From the NCBI GenBank assembly GCA_016194745.1, contig JACQBA010000015.1:1-62204 (forward strand): a stretch of 62,204 nucleotides of DNA, written 5' to 3'. Source of the DNA: Elusimicrobiota bacterium (GTDB lineage: Bacteria; Elusimicrobiota; Elusimicrobia; UBA1565; JACRDR01). A program made the position numbers and the translations under genes. Positions 21,006-30,207 of the stretch are shown here, piece by piece (position 1 is the first letter of the stretch; each line of letters starts with the position of its first letter). Under the pieces are notes generated by a model. The model was not told where the DNA came from. It saw only the letters and a program-made list of their open reading frames with translations, and did no database searches.

Positions 21006-23300
21006 TTAGGCGGGAGCGGAAGGAGGCTCGCCGGAGCCGGACTTCGAGGCGGAGCTTCGGTTCTTGAGGTAGTCCTCGATCATTCCGAAGTCGATCTCCC
21101 AACGGTTGGTGCCTTCGGGCTTGTGGATGAACTTCTTGACCTCGAGGAGGCTTAGGAGATTTGTGGCCCGCGCGGAGGAGCCGAATTGGGACTTCAAGAG
21201 GTCCTGGCTCACGCGGCGGCGCTCCAAGACGAGTTCCAAGGCCTGCGTGAACTCGACGGGTTCGACGCCGAACTTGGTCAGGTCTTCCTCCCCCACCGCC
21301 GCCATCGAGGCGAGAGTCAGGTACTCGGGCTTGCCCTGCGTCTTCAGATAGTCGACGACCCGGCCGATTTCCTCCGTCGACACGTACGCCGCCTGGATGC
21401 GCACGGGCTCTTGTCCCGGCGCCATGTAGAGCATGTCACCCTTGCCCAGAAGGGCCTCGGCGCCGTTGCCGTCCATGATGACTTTGGAGTCGACCTTGGA
21501 GGCGACGCGCAGCGCGATGCGCGCGGGCAAGTTCGCCTTGATGACGCCCGTGATGACGTCGACCGAGGGACGCTGCGTCGCGAGGATCAGATGGATGCCG
21601 ACCGCGCGCGCCATCTGCGCGAGCCGCTGGATCGAATCCTCGACGACGTCGCGGGCGACGACCATGAGGTCGGCCAGCTCGTCGATGACGACCACGATGT
21701 AGAACTCCGGCGGGCGGCCGAGCTTGCGCGCCTCCTTGTTGAAGGCCTCGATGTCGCGCACCTTGTACGCCTGGAACTTCTCGTAGCGGTTCTCCATGAC
21801 GAGGAGGAGCGCCTTGAGGGAGCGGGCCGCGTCCTTGGAGTGCGTGACGACGCCCACGTTCTCGGCGGACGTCTTCGGGTCGTATAGATGCGGGATGCCC
21901 TCGTAGAGCGAGAGCTCGATGCGCTTGGGGTCGATCAGGAGGAACTTGACCTCGTCGGGCCGCGAGCGGAAGAGGATCGACTGTATGATCGCGTGCGTCA
22001 TCACGCTCTTGCCGCTGTTCGTCGCGCCGGCCACGAGAAGGTGGGGCAGCTTCTGAAGGTCCGAGGCGACGGGCGCGCCGTCGGAGGAGAGCCCCATGGC
22101 GAAGGCCAAGGCGCCGTGCTGCTGGGCCATCGCCTTGCTCTCCAGCACCTCGCGCAGCGTGACGCCGGCCGAGTGGTTGTTCGGGATCTCGATGCCGATG
22201 GCGGCCTTGCCGGGGATCTGCCCCGCCATGCGGATGCCGCGCGCTTTCATCGCGAGGGCGATGTCGTTGGAGCGGGCGACGATCGAGCTGACCGTCACTC
22301 CGGGAGAAGGCGAGACCTCGTAGCGCGTGATGACGGGGCCCGGGCTGTAGCCGCTGACGTGCGCTTGGATGTCGAAGCTGGCGAGTGTGCGGTTCAACGT
22401 CTCGACCGCGTCGCGGATTTCGGCCTCGTCGGGGCCCATGGCCGCGTTCTCGGGCTTGGGGCTCAGTAGCTGGAGGGATGGAGGCTGGAACGGCCCCGCG
22501 TCGGCGGTCTTCTCGGCCTTCGGCCGCGGCGCGCGCTCGGCTGGCTCGGACTTGTCCTTGCGGTCGATGCGGGGCGGGAGCGCCGCCGGGGGCGCGTGAG
22601 AGGCCGCGGGAGCCGGCGCGGCGGTCTCGGATTTCTTCGCGGGCGGTGCGACGATCGCGGCGGCCGGCGGCGGCGCCATGCGCGGCTTCTCCGGCGCGCC
22701 CGTTGAAAGTTTTCCTGCGGCGGATTGGATCTGCTGCTTGAGCTCCTGGCGCGCCTTGATCCAATTCTTGTAGTCCTCCGCGACGAAGCCCAGGAATCGG
22801 GTCGCCGCCTCTCGCCAGGAGATTTCGAAAAGCGTCTGCAGGCCCAATACGGCCGCGGCGATCGAGACGAGCCACGCGCCGGCCGTCCCCGCGCCGTCCT
22901 TGAGGAACTGGAAGATCGGCATTCCGACGAGGCCGCCCCATCCGGGATGGTCCGCGACCCCGCCGAGTGCGGCGAGGATCGTCGCGGTCGAAGCGACGCT
23001 GAGCACGCTCCCCACGGCCCAGGTGAAGTAGCCCGAGCGCTTCTCGACCTTGAAGTAGATCGCCACGCCGTAGAGGACGAGGGGCAGGAGCAGGTACGCC
23101 GCGTTCCCGACCCAGCCGAAAAGAAGGTCGTGGAACGCCAGGCCGAGCTTGCCCGCGTGCGCGGGCCACAGGAGCACCCACGCGAGGTAGGCGCTGCCGA
23201 ACAGCGCGACCACCCACTGCACCGCGGCGAATAGGACGCCCGACGAGGCCCCGGTCTCACCGCGCTTTTTACGCTTGAGCTTGAAGCGGTATGGGGACAC
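21006..23300 (-). CDS. ftsK: DNA translocase FtsK
   Basis: A 764-residue FtsK/SpoIIIE translocase that pumps chromosomal DNA through the division septum. Four N-terminal membrane helices (about 25-170) are followed by a Pro/Ala/Lys linker (about 190-290). The RecA-like motor has Walker A GATNSGKS and Walker B FYIVVVIDELADLM. A C-terminal winged-helix follows (VSQDLLKSQFGSSARATNLLSLLE), recognisable as the gamma domain though divergent from the enterobacterial sequence. The start is a GTG just after the accB stop, so it is the last gene of the rpsO-pnp-accB-ftsK operon. Confidence 0.95.
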   Translation of the reverse strand: MSPYRFKLKRKKRGETGASSGVLFAAVQWVVALFGSAYLAWVLLWPAHAGKLGLAFHDLLFGWVGNAAYLLLPLVLYGVAIYFKVEKRSGYFTWAVGSVLSVASTATILAALGGVADHPGWGGLVGMPIFQFLKDGAGTAGAWLVSIAAAVLGLQTLFEISWREAATRFLGFVAEDYKNWIKARQELKQQIQSAAGKLSTGAPEKPRMAPPPAAAIVAPPAKKSETAAPAPAASHAPPAALPPRIDRKDKSEPAERAPRPKAEKTADAGPFQPPSLQLLSPKPENAAMGPDEAEIRDAVETLNRTLASFDIQAHVSGYSPGPVITRYEVSPSPGVTVSSIVARSNDIALAMKARGIRMAGQIPGKAAIGIEIPNNHSAGVTLREVLESKAMAQQHGALAFAMGLSSDGAPVASDLQKLPHLLVAGATNSGKSVMTHAIIQSILFRSRPDEVKFLLIDPKRIELSLYEGIPHLYDPKTSAENVGVVTHSKDAARSLKALLLVMENRYEKFQAYKVRDIEAFNKEARKLGRPPEFYIVVVIDELADLMVVARDVVEDSIQRLAQMARAVGIHLILATQRPSVDVITGVIKANLPARIALRVASKVDSKVIMDGNGAEALLGKGDMLYMAPGQEPVRIQAAYVSTEEIGRVVDYLKTQGKPEYLTLASMAAVGEEDLTKFGVEPVEFTQALELVLERRRVSQDLLKSQFGSSARATNLLSLLEVKKFIHKPEGTNRWEIDFGMIEDYLKNRSSASKSGSGEPPSAPA

Positions 23301-23303
23301 GGG

Positions 23304-23807
23304 TTATCGTTGAATGACGAAGATGTCCTGTCCGGCCTTGACGGGCTTGCCGTTCTCGAGGAGAGTGCTGAGGACCGTGCAGTCGAAGTCCGCCTTGACC
23401 TCGTTGAAGACCTTCATCGCCTCGATGAGGCAGAGCACGTGGCCCTTTTTCACGGATTCCCCGTTCTTGACGAACGGCGGGCTCGACGGAGTGCTCGCCC
23501 GGTAGAAGATGCCCATCATCGGCGCCTTGATGGTCACGGCGCCCGCGGGCGCCCCCGATACGGACGCCGGCGCCGCCGCGGCAGAGACAGGCGCGGCCGC
23601 GCCTCCAGCCATGACCGGGACGGGAACCGCCACGGGGACCGTGGCGGGCCGCTGGCGCACGAGGCGGACGTGGAGCCCTTGGTGATCGAGCTCCAGCGTC
23701 TCCAGGCGCTGGTCCATCATGTATTTGTAGAAATCCTGGACCAACGCCAGGACTTCGTTCGATCCGCCGGCCGCCGGTTTCTTCGTCCCCGAGGACCTCT
23801 TGGCCAT
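23304..23807 (-). CDS. accB: Biotin carboxyl carrier protein of acetyl-CoA carboxylase
   Basis: A 167-residue BCCP. It has an N-terminal helical segment, an Ala/Pro/Val-rich linker (about 52-90) and a C-terminal biotinyl domain with the biotinylation motif EAMKV (K132) and the thumb-like insertion STPSSPPFVKNGESV typical of AccB. It carries carboxybiotin in malonyl-CoA formation. No accC follows, which is unusual since accB-accC are often paired. It lies between pnp and ftsK with five- and three-base gaps. Confidence 0.92.
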   Translation of the reverse strand: MAKRSSGTKKPAAGGSNEVLALVQDFYKYMMDQRLETLELDHQGLHVRLVRQRPATVPVAVPVPVMAGGAAAPVSAAAAPASVSGAPAGAVTIKAPMMGIFYRASTPSSPPFVKNGESVKKGHVLCLIEAMKVFNEVKADFDCTVLSTLLENGKPVKAGQDIFVIQR

Positions 23808-23812
23808 GAGGG

Positions 23813-26032
23813 TTAGCGGTGCGCGCGCTCGGGCCGTCGTCCGCGATCGCCGCCGCCGCCGCGTCTGTCGCCGCCGCCGCCGCCCGGCTTGCCGCCCTCG
23901 AGCTCGGAGCCCGGGTGGGTGACCGCCTTGCGGGAGAGGCGCATCTTGCCGGCGGGATCGATCTCGAGGAGCTTGACCTCGATCTCGTCGCCTTCCTTCA
24001 AGACGTCCTCGACGCGGTTGACGCGCTTGACGTCGATCTGGGAGACGTGGAGGAGTCCCTCGTGCCCCGGGATGATCTCGATGAACGCGCCGAACTCCTT
24101 GATCGAGACGACGTGGCCTTTGTAGATCTTGCCCACCTCGGGCACGATGGACAGAGCCTCGACCTCGGCTTTCGCCTGGTCGACGCCCAGCGCCTCGGTG
24201 CCCGCGATGAACACGCTGCCGTCGTCTTCGACTTCCACCTCCACGCCGTACTCCTCGATGATGCGGCGAATGTTCTTGCCGCCGGGACCGATGAGGGCGC
24301 CGATCTTGTCGACCGGTATCTGGAGCCGGATGAGCCGGGGCGCGAACGACGAGAGCTCCGCGCGCGGCTCGGGAAGGACGGCGTCCATCTTGTCGAGAAT
24401 GTGCAGCCGGCCGGCCTTGGCTTGCGCCAGCGCGGCCTTTAGGATGTCGACGGACAACCCGTCGATCTTCATGTCGAGCTGGAAGCCCGTGATGCCTTGG
24501 CGGGTCCCCGCGACCTTGAAGTCCATGTCGCCGAGATGGTCCTCGAAGCCGTTGATGTCCGAGATGATGGCGTAGCGGCCGCCCTCCCAGATGAGGCCCA
24601 TCGCGATGCCCGCGCAGGCGGCCTTCATCGGCACGCCGGCGTCGAACAAGGCGAGCGAGCCGCCGCAGACGGAGGCCATCGAGGACGAGCCGTTCGACTC
24701 GAGGATGTCCGAGACGAGGCGGATCGTGTACGCGAAGGCTTCTTCGGACGGGAGCAGCGGCAGAAGCGAGCGCTTCGCCAGCGCGCCGTGGCCGATCTCG
24801 CGCCGACCCGGGCCGCGCTCCGGCTTCACTTCGCCGACGGAGAAGCCGGGGAAGTTGTAATGGAGCAGGAAGCGCTCCTTGAACTCTCCCTCGAGCTCGT
24901 CCATGATCTGCATGTCGCCCGGGGTGCCGAGCGTGGCCGCGACCAACGCCTGCGTCGAGCCGCGCGTGAACACGACCGAGCCGTGGAGGCGCGGCAGGAC
25001 CTTCGTCGAGATCGTGATCGGCCGGACCTCGTCCCACTTGCGGCCGTCCTGGCGGATCTTCTCCGTCAAGCACATCTCGCGGCTCTCGGTGTAGAGGATG
25101 TCCTCGGTGAGGCGTCCGACGAAGGCCTCGCCGCCGACCCACGCGGGATCGGTCTTGGCCTTCTCGACGATCTCCTTCTTCATGCCGTCCTTGAGGGCGG
25201 CCATGGCCTTGTCGAGGTCCCATTTCATCAGGGCCTGGCGAAGGACCTTCTTGATCTCCGGCGTCGCCTTCTCGGCGACGAACTTGCTGATCGTCTCGGG
25301 GATCGCGACGGGGGTCACGGTCCGCTTGACGATCTTGCGGCCGGCCTTCTCCGTCTCGGCGACTAGGCGTAGCTGGAGGTCGCAGAGCTTGTTGATCTCG
25401 GCCTGCGCGGCGGTGAGCGCCTCGGCCATCACGTCTTCCGAGACTTCGTTGGCGCCGCCTTCGACCATCATGATCGCGTCCTTCTTGCCGGCGACGACGA
25501 GCTCGAGTTCCAACTGCTCGCGCTCTTCGAAGGTCGGGAAGAACACCATCTGGCCGTTGAGCCGGCCGATGCGGACGGCCGCGATGGGGCCGGCCCAGGG
25601 AGCGTCCGAGAGCATCAAGGAGGCGGAGCCGCCGATGATGGCGAGGACGTCGGTGTCGTTCTTGCCGTCGGCGGAGAGCACGATCGTGTTGACCATCGTC
25701 TCATGGTTCCAGCCTTCGGGGAAGAGCGGGCGGATGGGGCGGTCGGTGAGACGCGCCGAGAGAATCTCCTTCTCGCGGGGTCGGCCTTCGCGCTTGAAGA
25801 ATCCGCCGGGGATCTTGCCCGCGGCATACGTGCGCTCTCGATACTCGACCGTCAGCGGGATGAAGGAGATGACCTTCGGGTCCTTCGCGCAGGTGGCGGA
25901 GGTGAGCACGCACGAGTCGTCGATGTGCACGGTGACGGCGCCGCCCGCCTGCTTGGCGAGAGTGCCGGTCTGTATGACAATGTTCTTTCCGCCTACAGTT
26001 TCCTGTAGGCTGATCTTTTGTAGTTGTTCCAT
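23813..26032 (-). CDS. pnp: Polyribonucleotide nucleotidyltransferase (PNPase)
   Basis: A 739-residue PNPase that degrades RNA 3'-5' phosphorolytically. It has two RNase PH domains (about 1-230 and 310-545), a KH domain (IGALIGPGGKNIRRI near 565), an S1 domain (GHVVSIKEFGAFIEI near 630) and an unusually Gly/Arg/Asp-rich tail after residue 700. The active-site region GSSSMASVCGGSLAL is intact. It follows rpsO by five bases, the classical rpsO-pnp arrangement. Confidence 0.97.
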   Translation of the reverse strand: MEQLQKISLQETVGGKNIVIQTGTLAKQAGGAVTVHIDDSCVLTSATCAKDPKVISFIPLTVEYRERTYAAGKIPGGFFKREGRPREKEILSARLTDRPIRPLFPEGWNHETMVNTIVLSADGKNDTDVLAIIGGSASLMLSDAPWAGPIAAVRIGRLNGQMVFFPTFEEREQLELELVVAGKKDAIMMVEGGANEVSEDVMAEALTAAQAEINKLCDLQLRLVAETEKAGRKIVKRTVTPVAIPETISKFVAEKATPEIKKVLRQALMKWDLDKAMAALKDGMKKEIVEKAKTDPAWVGGEAFVGRLTEDILYTESREMCLTEKIRQDGRKWDEVRPITISTKVLPRLHGSVVFTRGSTQALVAATLGTPGDMQIMDELEGEFKERFLLHYNFPGFSVGEVKPERGPGRREIGHGALAKRSLLPLLPSEEAFAYTIRLVSDILESNGSSSMASVCGGSLALFDAGVPMKAACAGIAMGLIWEGGRYAIISDINGFEDHLGDMDFKVAGTRQGITGFQLDMKIDGLSVDILKAALAQAKAGRLHILDKMDAVLPEPRAELSSFAPRLIRLQIPVDKIGALIGPGGKNIRRIIEEYGVEVEVEDDGSVFIAGTEALGVDQAKAEVEALSIVPEVGKIYKGHVVSIKEFGAFIEIIPGHEGLLHVSQIDVKRVNRVEDVLKEGDEIEVKLLEIDPAGKMRLSRKAVTHPGSELEGGKPGGGGGDRRGGGGDRGRRPERAHR

Positions 26033-26037
26033 TAAGA

Positions 26038-26304
26038 TTATTTCCTTAAGTCGAGCTGCTTGATGACTTTGTCGTATTCTTGCGGATCGGTCTTCTTGAG
26101 GTAGGCCAGCAGGCTGCGCCTGGTGCCGACCATCTTGAGAAGGCCCACCTGGGAGGTGTAGTCCTTGCGGTTGCCCTTGAGGTGCTCGGAAACGGAGGCG
26201 ATCTTCTCGGTCAACAGCGCGACTTGGACGGAGGAATGACCCGTGTCCTTCGGGTGCTTCTGGTATTTACTTACAACTTCCGCCTTCTTTTCTTTCGTTA
26301 TCAT
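26038..26304 (-). CDS. rpsO: Ribosomal protein S15
   Basis: An 88-residue S15, the normal length. Conserved blocks are DTGSxxVQ-like (KDTGHSSVQVALLTEKI), HLKGNRKDYTSQVGLLKMVGTRRSLLAYL. It binds 16S rRNA in the small subunit platform. The ATG at 26304 follows eight bases after TATACT. A longer frame upstream is not supported. Confidence 0.97.
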   Translation of the reverse strand: MITKEKKAEVVSKYQKHPKDTGHSSVQVALLTEKIASVSEHLKGNRKDYTSQVGLLKMVGTRRSLLAYLKKTDPQEYDKVIKQLDLRK

Positions 26305-26312
26305 GATGGGCC

Positions 26313-26342
26313 AGTATATCAATTTGACGTCCCGATCGTCAA
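26313..26342 (-). promoter_or_regulatory. Promoter of rpsO-pnp-accB-ftsK, predicted near-leaderless
   Basis: TTGACG (26337-26342), 18 bases, TATACT (26313-26318) on the minus strand. Only eight bases separate the -10 box from the rpsO ATG, leaving no room for a ribosome binding site or the usual S15 leader regulation. Confidence 0.7.
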
Positions 26343-26436
26343 TCTCCGGAAGTCGAATAAAATCAATATTTTCCCATCGAAACGGATTGGCGCGGCGTCC
26401 CGCCATGCGGCATAGTATGAGGGAAGGAGGCGGCAT

Positions 26437-26586
26437 ATGTTCATTCTCGCCGTTCTGTGGACCCTGCTCGGATTTGGAGCCGGCGCCGCGATATTGGATA
26501 TCGTCTCCAGGCTATTGAGGTTGGCTCGCGCCGATTCCAGCGCTGGCTACCATGGCTCCGATCCCTGGGGGCCCGGCGATTACTGA
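26437..26586 (+). CDS. Small membrane protein (49 aa)
   Basis: A 49-codon ORF with a very strong ribosome binding site (GGGAAGGAGG, six bases before the ATG). The product begins MFILAVLWTLLGFGAGAAILDIV, a single membrane helix, followed by a basic RLLRLARAD segment and a Gly/Asp/Tyr-rich tail. The positive residues after the helix predict an N-out/C-in orientation. It has no recognised family. It precedes the kinase gene on the same strand by 68 bases and may be cotranscribed with it. Confidence 0.6.
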   Translation: MFILAVLWTLLGFGAGAAILDIVSRLLRLARADSSAGYHGSDPWGPGDY

Positions 26587-26654
26587 GGCCCTGTTGCCGC
26601 TCCATTACCGCCCCAGGCCCATGCTGAGGAGTGCCGGCAGCCTTGGGTGGGGCG

Positions 26655-28622
26655 ATGAGACTTCATATTGTATTTTTTCGAATCATCGTTGGGAGCGTTC
26701 TCGGCGGCTCCGCATTTGCCGAGTCCGGCATTTTTCTTGAGCGCGGCGGTAGCGACTTCCCCAAGGTCATTCAAAAGGCCAAGGGACATGTCGAAGTGCC
26801 CATGGAAGGCTCCGCAAACGCACTCCCGGCGGACCCGCCGCCTCAGAATCCGGTTGATGCCACCTCTCCCCCTCCTCCTTCAAAACCTGGGCTCGGCGGC
26901 TTGAAGCCGCCCGACGTCGGACCTTCCGCGCCCGTGGACGGCGCCCCGATTCGCCCGGCATTCGCGATTCCCGACGCGATGAGCGGCACGATCTGGGGGA
27001 CCGATCGCATCTCCGGAGGCGATCTCGCCCTTGAGCGGAGCGCGAGCCTGGAGAGGAACCTGCACACGGTCCAGTACGAGTACCACGCGCGGGCGGCCTT
27101 CGAGGAAGCGCAGACGCAGCTGCGCATCGGCGCCGACTTCGCCGCGGCCGACCGCGCCGCGGAGACGGCGGTCAAGTTCATGCCGACCAACCCGAAGGCG
27201 CTGACGGTCTCCGCGCAGGCGGCGAGCATGGTCGGCGACTATCCCAAGGCGGAGGCTCGGGCGCTCGCGGCGCTGGGCTTCGGGAGATCGAACGCGGCCG
27301 CGCTGCAGACGCTTGCGTGGGTCGAGCTGCGCCGGAAAAAGCTCGTCCTCGCGGCGCAGCACGCGAGCGAGGCCGTGGCCCTCAAACCGGAGAGCGCGAC
27401 GGCCGTCGCGACGCGCGCCTATGTGCTCGACGCGATGGGCGACCGCGCCGGCGCGCTGCGGGACATTCGCCTGGCCGCTTCCCTCGATCGGCGCTATTCG
27501 GAGAAATTGAAGGACGCCGAGGACGGCCGTCCTTTGTATGCCCCGGACGAGCCCGACGCGAATTTCTTCGCCGGCTTCGGCGGCGCCCGTCGTGCGCGCT
27601 TCCCCTGGCCCGCCTTCCTGGTCTTCGCCTTCGCCGCTGGATTCGCGATCCGCCACGTCCTGCATCGCCGGCGGATCGCGCCGGTCGTGACCTCCGTATC
27701 ACCGGCCGCGCCGGCGCCGCAGGCGGAGCCCGCGGACGGTGGGCGCCTCGCGGGAAAATACGAGCTCCACCGCGTCATCGGCCGCGGAGGCATGGGGATC
27801 GTCTACGAGGCGACGGACCATTCGCTCAAGCGCACGGTCGCGGTCAAGAAGATGACGCCCGAGATGACGTCGCTCGGCGCCGATTGGCGCGCCGCCTACG
27901 TTAAAGAAGCGCGGGTCGTCGCCTCGCTGCGCCACGCGTCGATCGTCGACATCCACGAGATCGTGCAGACGGACCGGGACGTTTTTCTCGTGTTCGAGTT
28001 CGTGCGCGGAAAGACCGTCCACCATCTGCTCGTGGAAAAGCGCCGTCTCTCGCTGCGGGACTGCCTGGAGATACTCGAGCCGGTCTGCTGCGCCCTCGAG
28101 TTCGCGCACCAGAGGGACCTCATCCACCGCGACTTGAAGCCCTCCAACATCATGGTGACCGACGACGGCCAGGTGAAGCTCATGGATTTCGGCCTCGCGC
28201 GCGCTCTCGGCGACGCTCCGTCCGCGGGGGCCGTCACTCGGCCCTCGGCGTCCGTGCTGCCGGGCGTGTTCGTCCACACCCAGACGGCCGTCGGGACGCC
28301 CGGCTATATGGCTCCGGAATGCGAGCAAGGCATCGTCAGCAGGGAAGGAGACGTCTACGCGCTCGGCGTATGCCTATACGAGATGCTCACGGCCGAGCAG
28401 CCCTACCCGTATCTGGGGTCGTTGGACATGAAGCTCAGCATGACCTTCGCGCGGCCCACCGCCCTCGTGCCGGGCTTGCCTCGCGCCGTCGACGCTCTGA
28501 TCGAGCAGGCGCTGCAGCCGGCTCCGATGATGCGGACCAACGGCGCGGGCGCGTTCCTCAGGCAATTAAAACAGGTCGTCGCCGAGGCCGCGGCGCAGCG
28601 CGCGGTCTTTCCAGAGACCTAG
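26655..28622 (+). CDS. Receptor-like Ser/Thr protein kinase with exported TPR domain (second copy)
   Basis: A 655-residue protein built like the one at 527-2617: signal peptide (MRLHIVFFRIIVGSVLGGSAFA), Pro-rich segment, TPR-like repeats (about 140-290), one membrane helix (about 317-335, PAFLVFAFAAGFAI followed by Arg/His), then a Hanks-type kinase. The kinase has GRGGMG loop, VAVKK lysine, HRDLKPSN, DFG (MDFGLAR) and GTPGYMAPE, so it should be active. A loop of about 25 residues sits in the activation segment (SAGAVTRPSASVLPGVFVH). I chose the ATG at 26655, preceded by GGTGGGG, over a GTG 24 bases upstream. Its stop overlaps the convergent cinA stop. Confidence 0.88.
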   Translation: MRLHIVFFRIIVGSVLGGSAFAESGIFLERGGSDFPKVIQKAKGHVEVPMEGSANALPADPPPQNPVDATSPPPPSKPGLGGLKPPDVGPSAPVDGAPIRPAFAIPDAMSGTIWGTDRISGGDLALERSASLERNLHTVQYEYHARAAFEEAQTQLRIGADFAAADRAAETAVKFMPTNPKALTVSAQAASMVGDYPKAEARALAALGFGRSNAAALQTLAWVELRRKKLVLAAQHASEAVALKPESATAVATRAYVLDAMGDRAGALRDIRLAASLDRRYSEKLKDAEDGRPLYAPDEPDANFFAGFGGARRARFPWPAFLVFAFAAGFAIRHVLHRRRIAPVVTSVSPAAPAPQAEPADGGRLAGKYELHRVIGRGGMGIVYEATDHSLKRTVAVKKMTPEMTSLGADWRAAYVKEARVVASLRHASIVDIHEIVQTDRDVFLVFEFVRGKTVHHLLVEKRRLSLRDCLEILEPVCCALEFAHQRDLIHRDLKPSNIMVTDDGQVKLMDFGLARALGDAPSAGAVTRPSASVLPGVFVHTQTAVGTPGYMAPECEQGIVSREGDVYALGVCLYEMLTAEQPYPYLGSLDMKLSMTFARPTALVPGLPRAVDALIEQALQPAPMMRTNGAGAFLRQLKQVVAEAAAQRAVFPET

Positions 28623-29878
28623 ACTAGGGCGCGGTAAAGCCAGGTGAGCGCCGCCACCGCGGACCGCTCGCGTATCTGATCGCGCGCGCCGGTGAATACG
28701 TGGCGCCTCACGTGCGTCGGGCGTCCCGCGATCGAGATGCCGATATAGACCAGGCCGACCGGCTTGTTCTTCGTACCCCCGCCGGGCCCGGCGATGCCGG
28801 TGATCGAGACGCCGCAGCCCGCGCCGAGCTTTCCGCGAACGCCCTCCGCCATCTCCTTGGCGCAGCGCTCGGAGACGGCGCCCTCCCGCTCGAGGGTCGA
28901 AGCCGGGACGCCCAGCATCGCGCCCTTGGCGGCGTTGGCGTAGGCGACGGCGCCCCCGAGATAATACCCGGAACTTCCGGCGACGCGCGTGAGCTGCGCG
29001 GCGAGCATGCCGGCCGTGCACGACTCCGCCGTCGCCAGGGCGAGCCTTCGTTTCCTGAGCAGGCCGCCCACGACGGACTCGAGCGTGTCCCCATCCTTGC
29101 CGAAGAGGTAGTCGCCCACCAGCGCGCGGACGCGGCGCTCCGCCGCCGCCAGCCGCGCGCGTGCCTTCGCGTCGGTCGATCCCCGAGCGGTGACGTGGAA
29201 ATCGACCAAGCCTTGCCCCGCGAGTATCGTCAGCTCGACGCCGTTGCCGGCGCCGCGGATGAACGGCTGCAGGCGTTCGTCGGCGTCAGACTCCGCGATG
29301 CCGCAAAGATGGAACACCGTCTTGCGGATGCGGACCTTGGGCGCGTAGCGCGCCTTGAGTCCGGGCAAGAGCCGTGCAAAGATGGGCTTGAGCTCCCACG
29401 GCGGCCCCGGCAGGAGCACCACGGTCTTGCCGTCCGCGTGAAGAATCTGCCCCGGCGCCGAGCCGTGCGCGTTGTCGAGCGCCTTCGCCCCGGCGATCAC
29501 GAACGCCTGCCGCCGGTTTTCCTCCGGCACGCGCCGTCCTTTATAGAAGCGCTTGAGCTTGGCCTCGATGACGGCGTAGATCCTCGGCTGGTAGCGGAGC
29601 TCGCGGCCGAGTGCCCCGGCGACCGCCTCGCGCGTGAGGTCGTCGAACGTCGGGCCCAGGCCGCCGCAGACGACGAGGAGATCGCTTCGGCTCCACGCGC
29701 GGGAAAGGGCGGCCTTCATCTCCGGAAGCGAATCCGGCAGCGCGGTCTCGCGTGCGATCGCCAGGCCGATGCCGCCTAGTTGTCCCGCGAGCCAGGCCGT
29801 GTGCGTGTTGACCTTGCCCGACAAGAGCTCGGTCCCGACGCAGACGACCTCGACGCGGGCGGCCGTCGCCTCCTTCAC
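28619..29878 (-). CDS. cinA: CinA-like protein, nicotinamide-nucleotide amidase / ADP-ribose pyrophosphatase type
   Basis: A 419-residue full-length CinA. The N-terminal COG1058 molybdopterin-binding-like domain holds VGTELLSGKVNTHTAWLA, GGLGPTFDDLTREAV and PGPPWELKPIF. The C-terminal PncC-type domain holds LATAESCTAGMLAAQLTRVAGSS with the catalytic Ser and ITGIAGPGGGTKNKPVG. It recycles NMN by deamidation. It follows the DUF3467 gene by one base, so the two form an operon. Presence of a NAD-salvage enzyme is unrelated by position to the SIR2 locus in the island. Confidence 0.93.
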   Translation of the reverse strand: MKEATAARVEVVCVGTELLSGKVNTHTAWLAGQLGGIGLAIARETALPDSLPEMKAALSRAWSRSDLLVVCGGLGPTFDDLTREAVAGALGRELRYQPRIYAVIEAKLKRFYKGRRVPEENRRQAFVIAGAKALDNAHGSAPGQILHADGKTVVLLPGPPWELKPIFARLLPGLKARYAPKVRIRKTVFHLCGIAESDADERLQPFIRGAGNGVELTILAGQGLVDFHVTARGSTDAKARARLAAAERRVRALVGDYLFGKDGDTLESVVGGLLRKRRLALATAESCTAGMLAAQLTRVAGSSGYYLGGAVAYANAAKGAMLGVPASTLEREGAVSERCAKEMAEGVRGKLGAGCGVSITGIAGPGGGTKNKPVGLVYIGISIAGRPTHVRRHVFTGARDQIRERSAVAALTWLYRALV

Positions 29879-29879
29879 C

Positions 29880-30182
29880 TTATTGATAGATGTCGCCCTT
29901 CGGCGGGACGGAGGGCGCCTCGGCGAGCTTGATCGCCCCGAAGCGCGCCTCGAAGCGGTCCACGTTGTCCTTGAGCGCCCAGAGCAGGCGCTTGGCGTGC
30001 GCCGGTGAGGTCACGACGCGCGAGACGACCTTCGCTCGGGGGTTCTGCGGCTGGAGGAAGATGAAATCGAGAACGAATTCGTTGTCGGAATGCCCGATCA
30101 TCGCGAGGTTGGCGTACGCCCCGCGGCTCGTCTGGTCGTCAATGTCTATTTGAAGCTGTTGTTCGGAGGGCGGTTGTTCCAT
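29880..30182 (-). CDS. DUF3467 protein
   Basis: A 100-residue DUF3467 protein (ANLAMIGHSDNEFVLDFIFLQP, then VVSRVVTSPAHAKRLLWALKDNV, a signature I recognise). The family is widespread and small; its function is not established, though an association with gene regulation or protein-protein interaction has been proposed. TAAGAT (30189-30194) lies six bases before the ATG and there is no Shine-Dalgarno. It is first gene of the DUF3467-cinA pair. Confidence 0.85.
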   Translation of the reverse strand: MEQPPSEQQLQIDIDDQTSRGAYANLAMIGHSDNEFVLDFIFLQPQNPRAKVVSRVVTSPAHAKRLLWALKDNVDRFEARFGAIKLAEAPSVPPKGDIYQ

Positions 30183-30207
30183 CCCGCCATCTTATCAAAC
30201 TGCCCGG

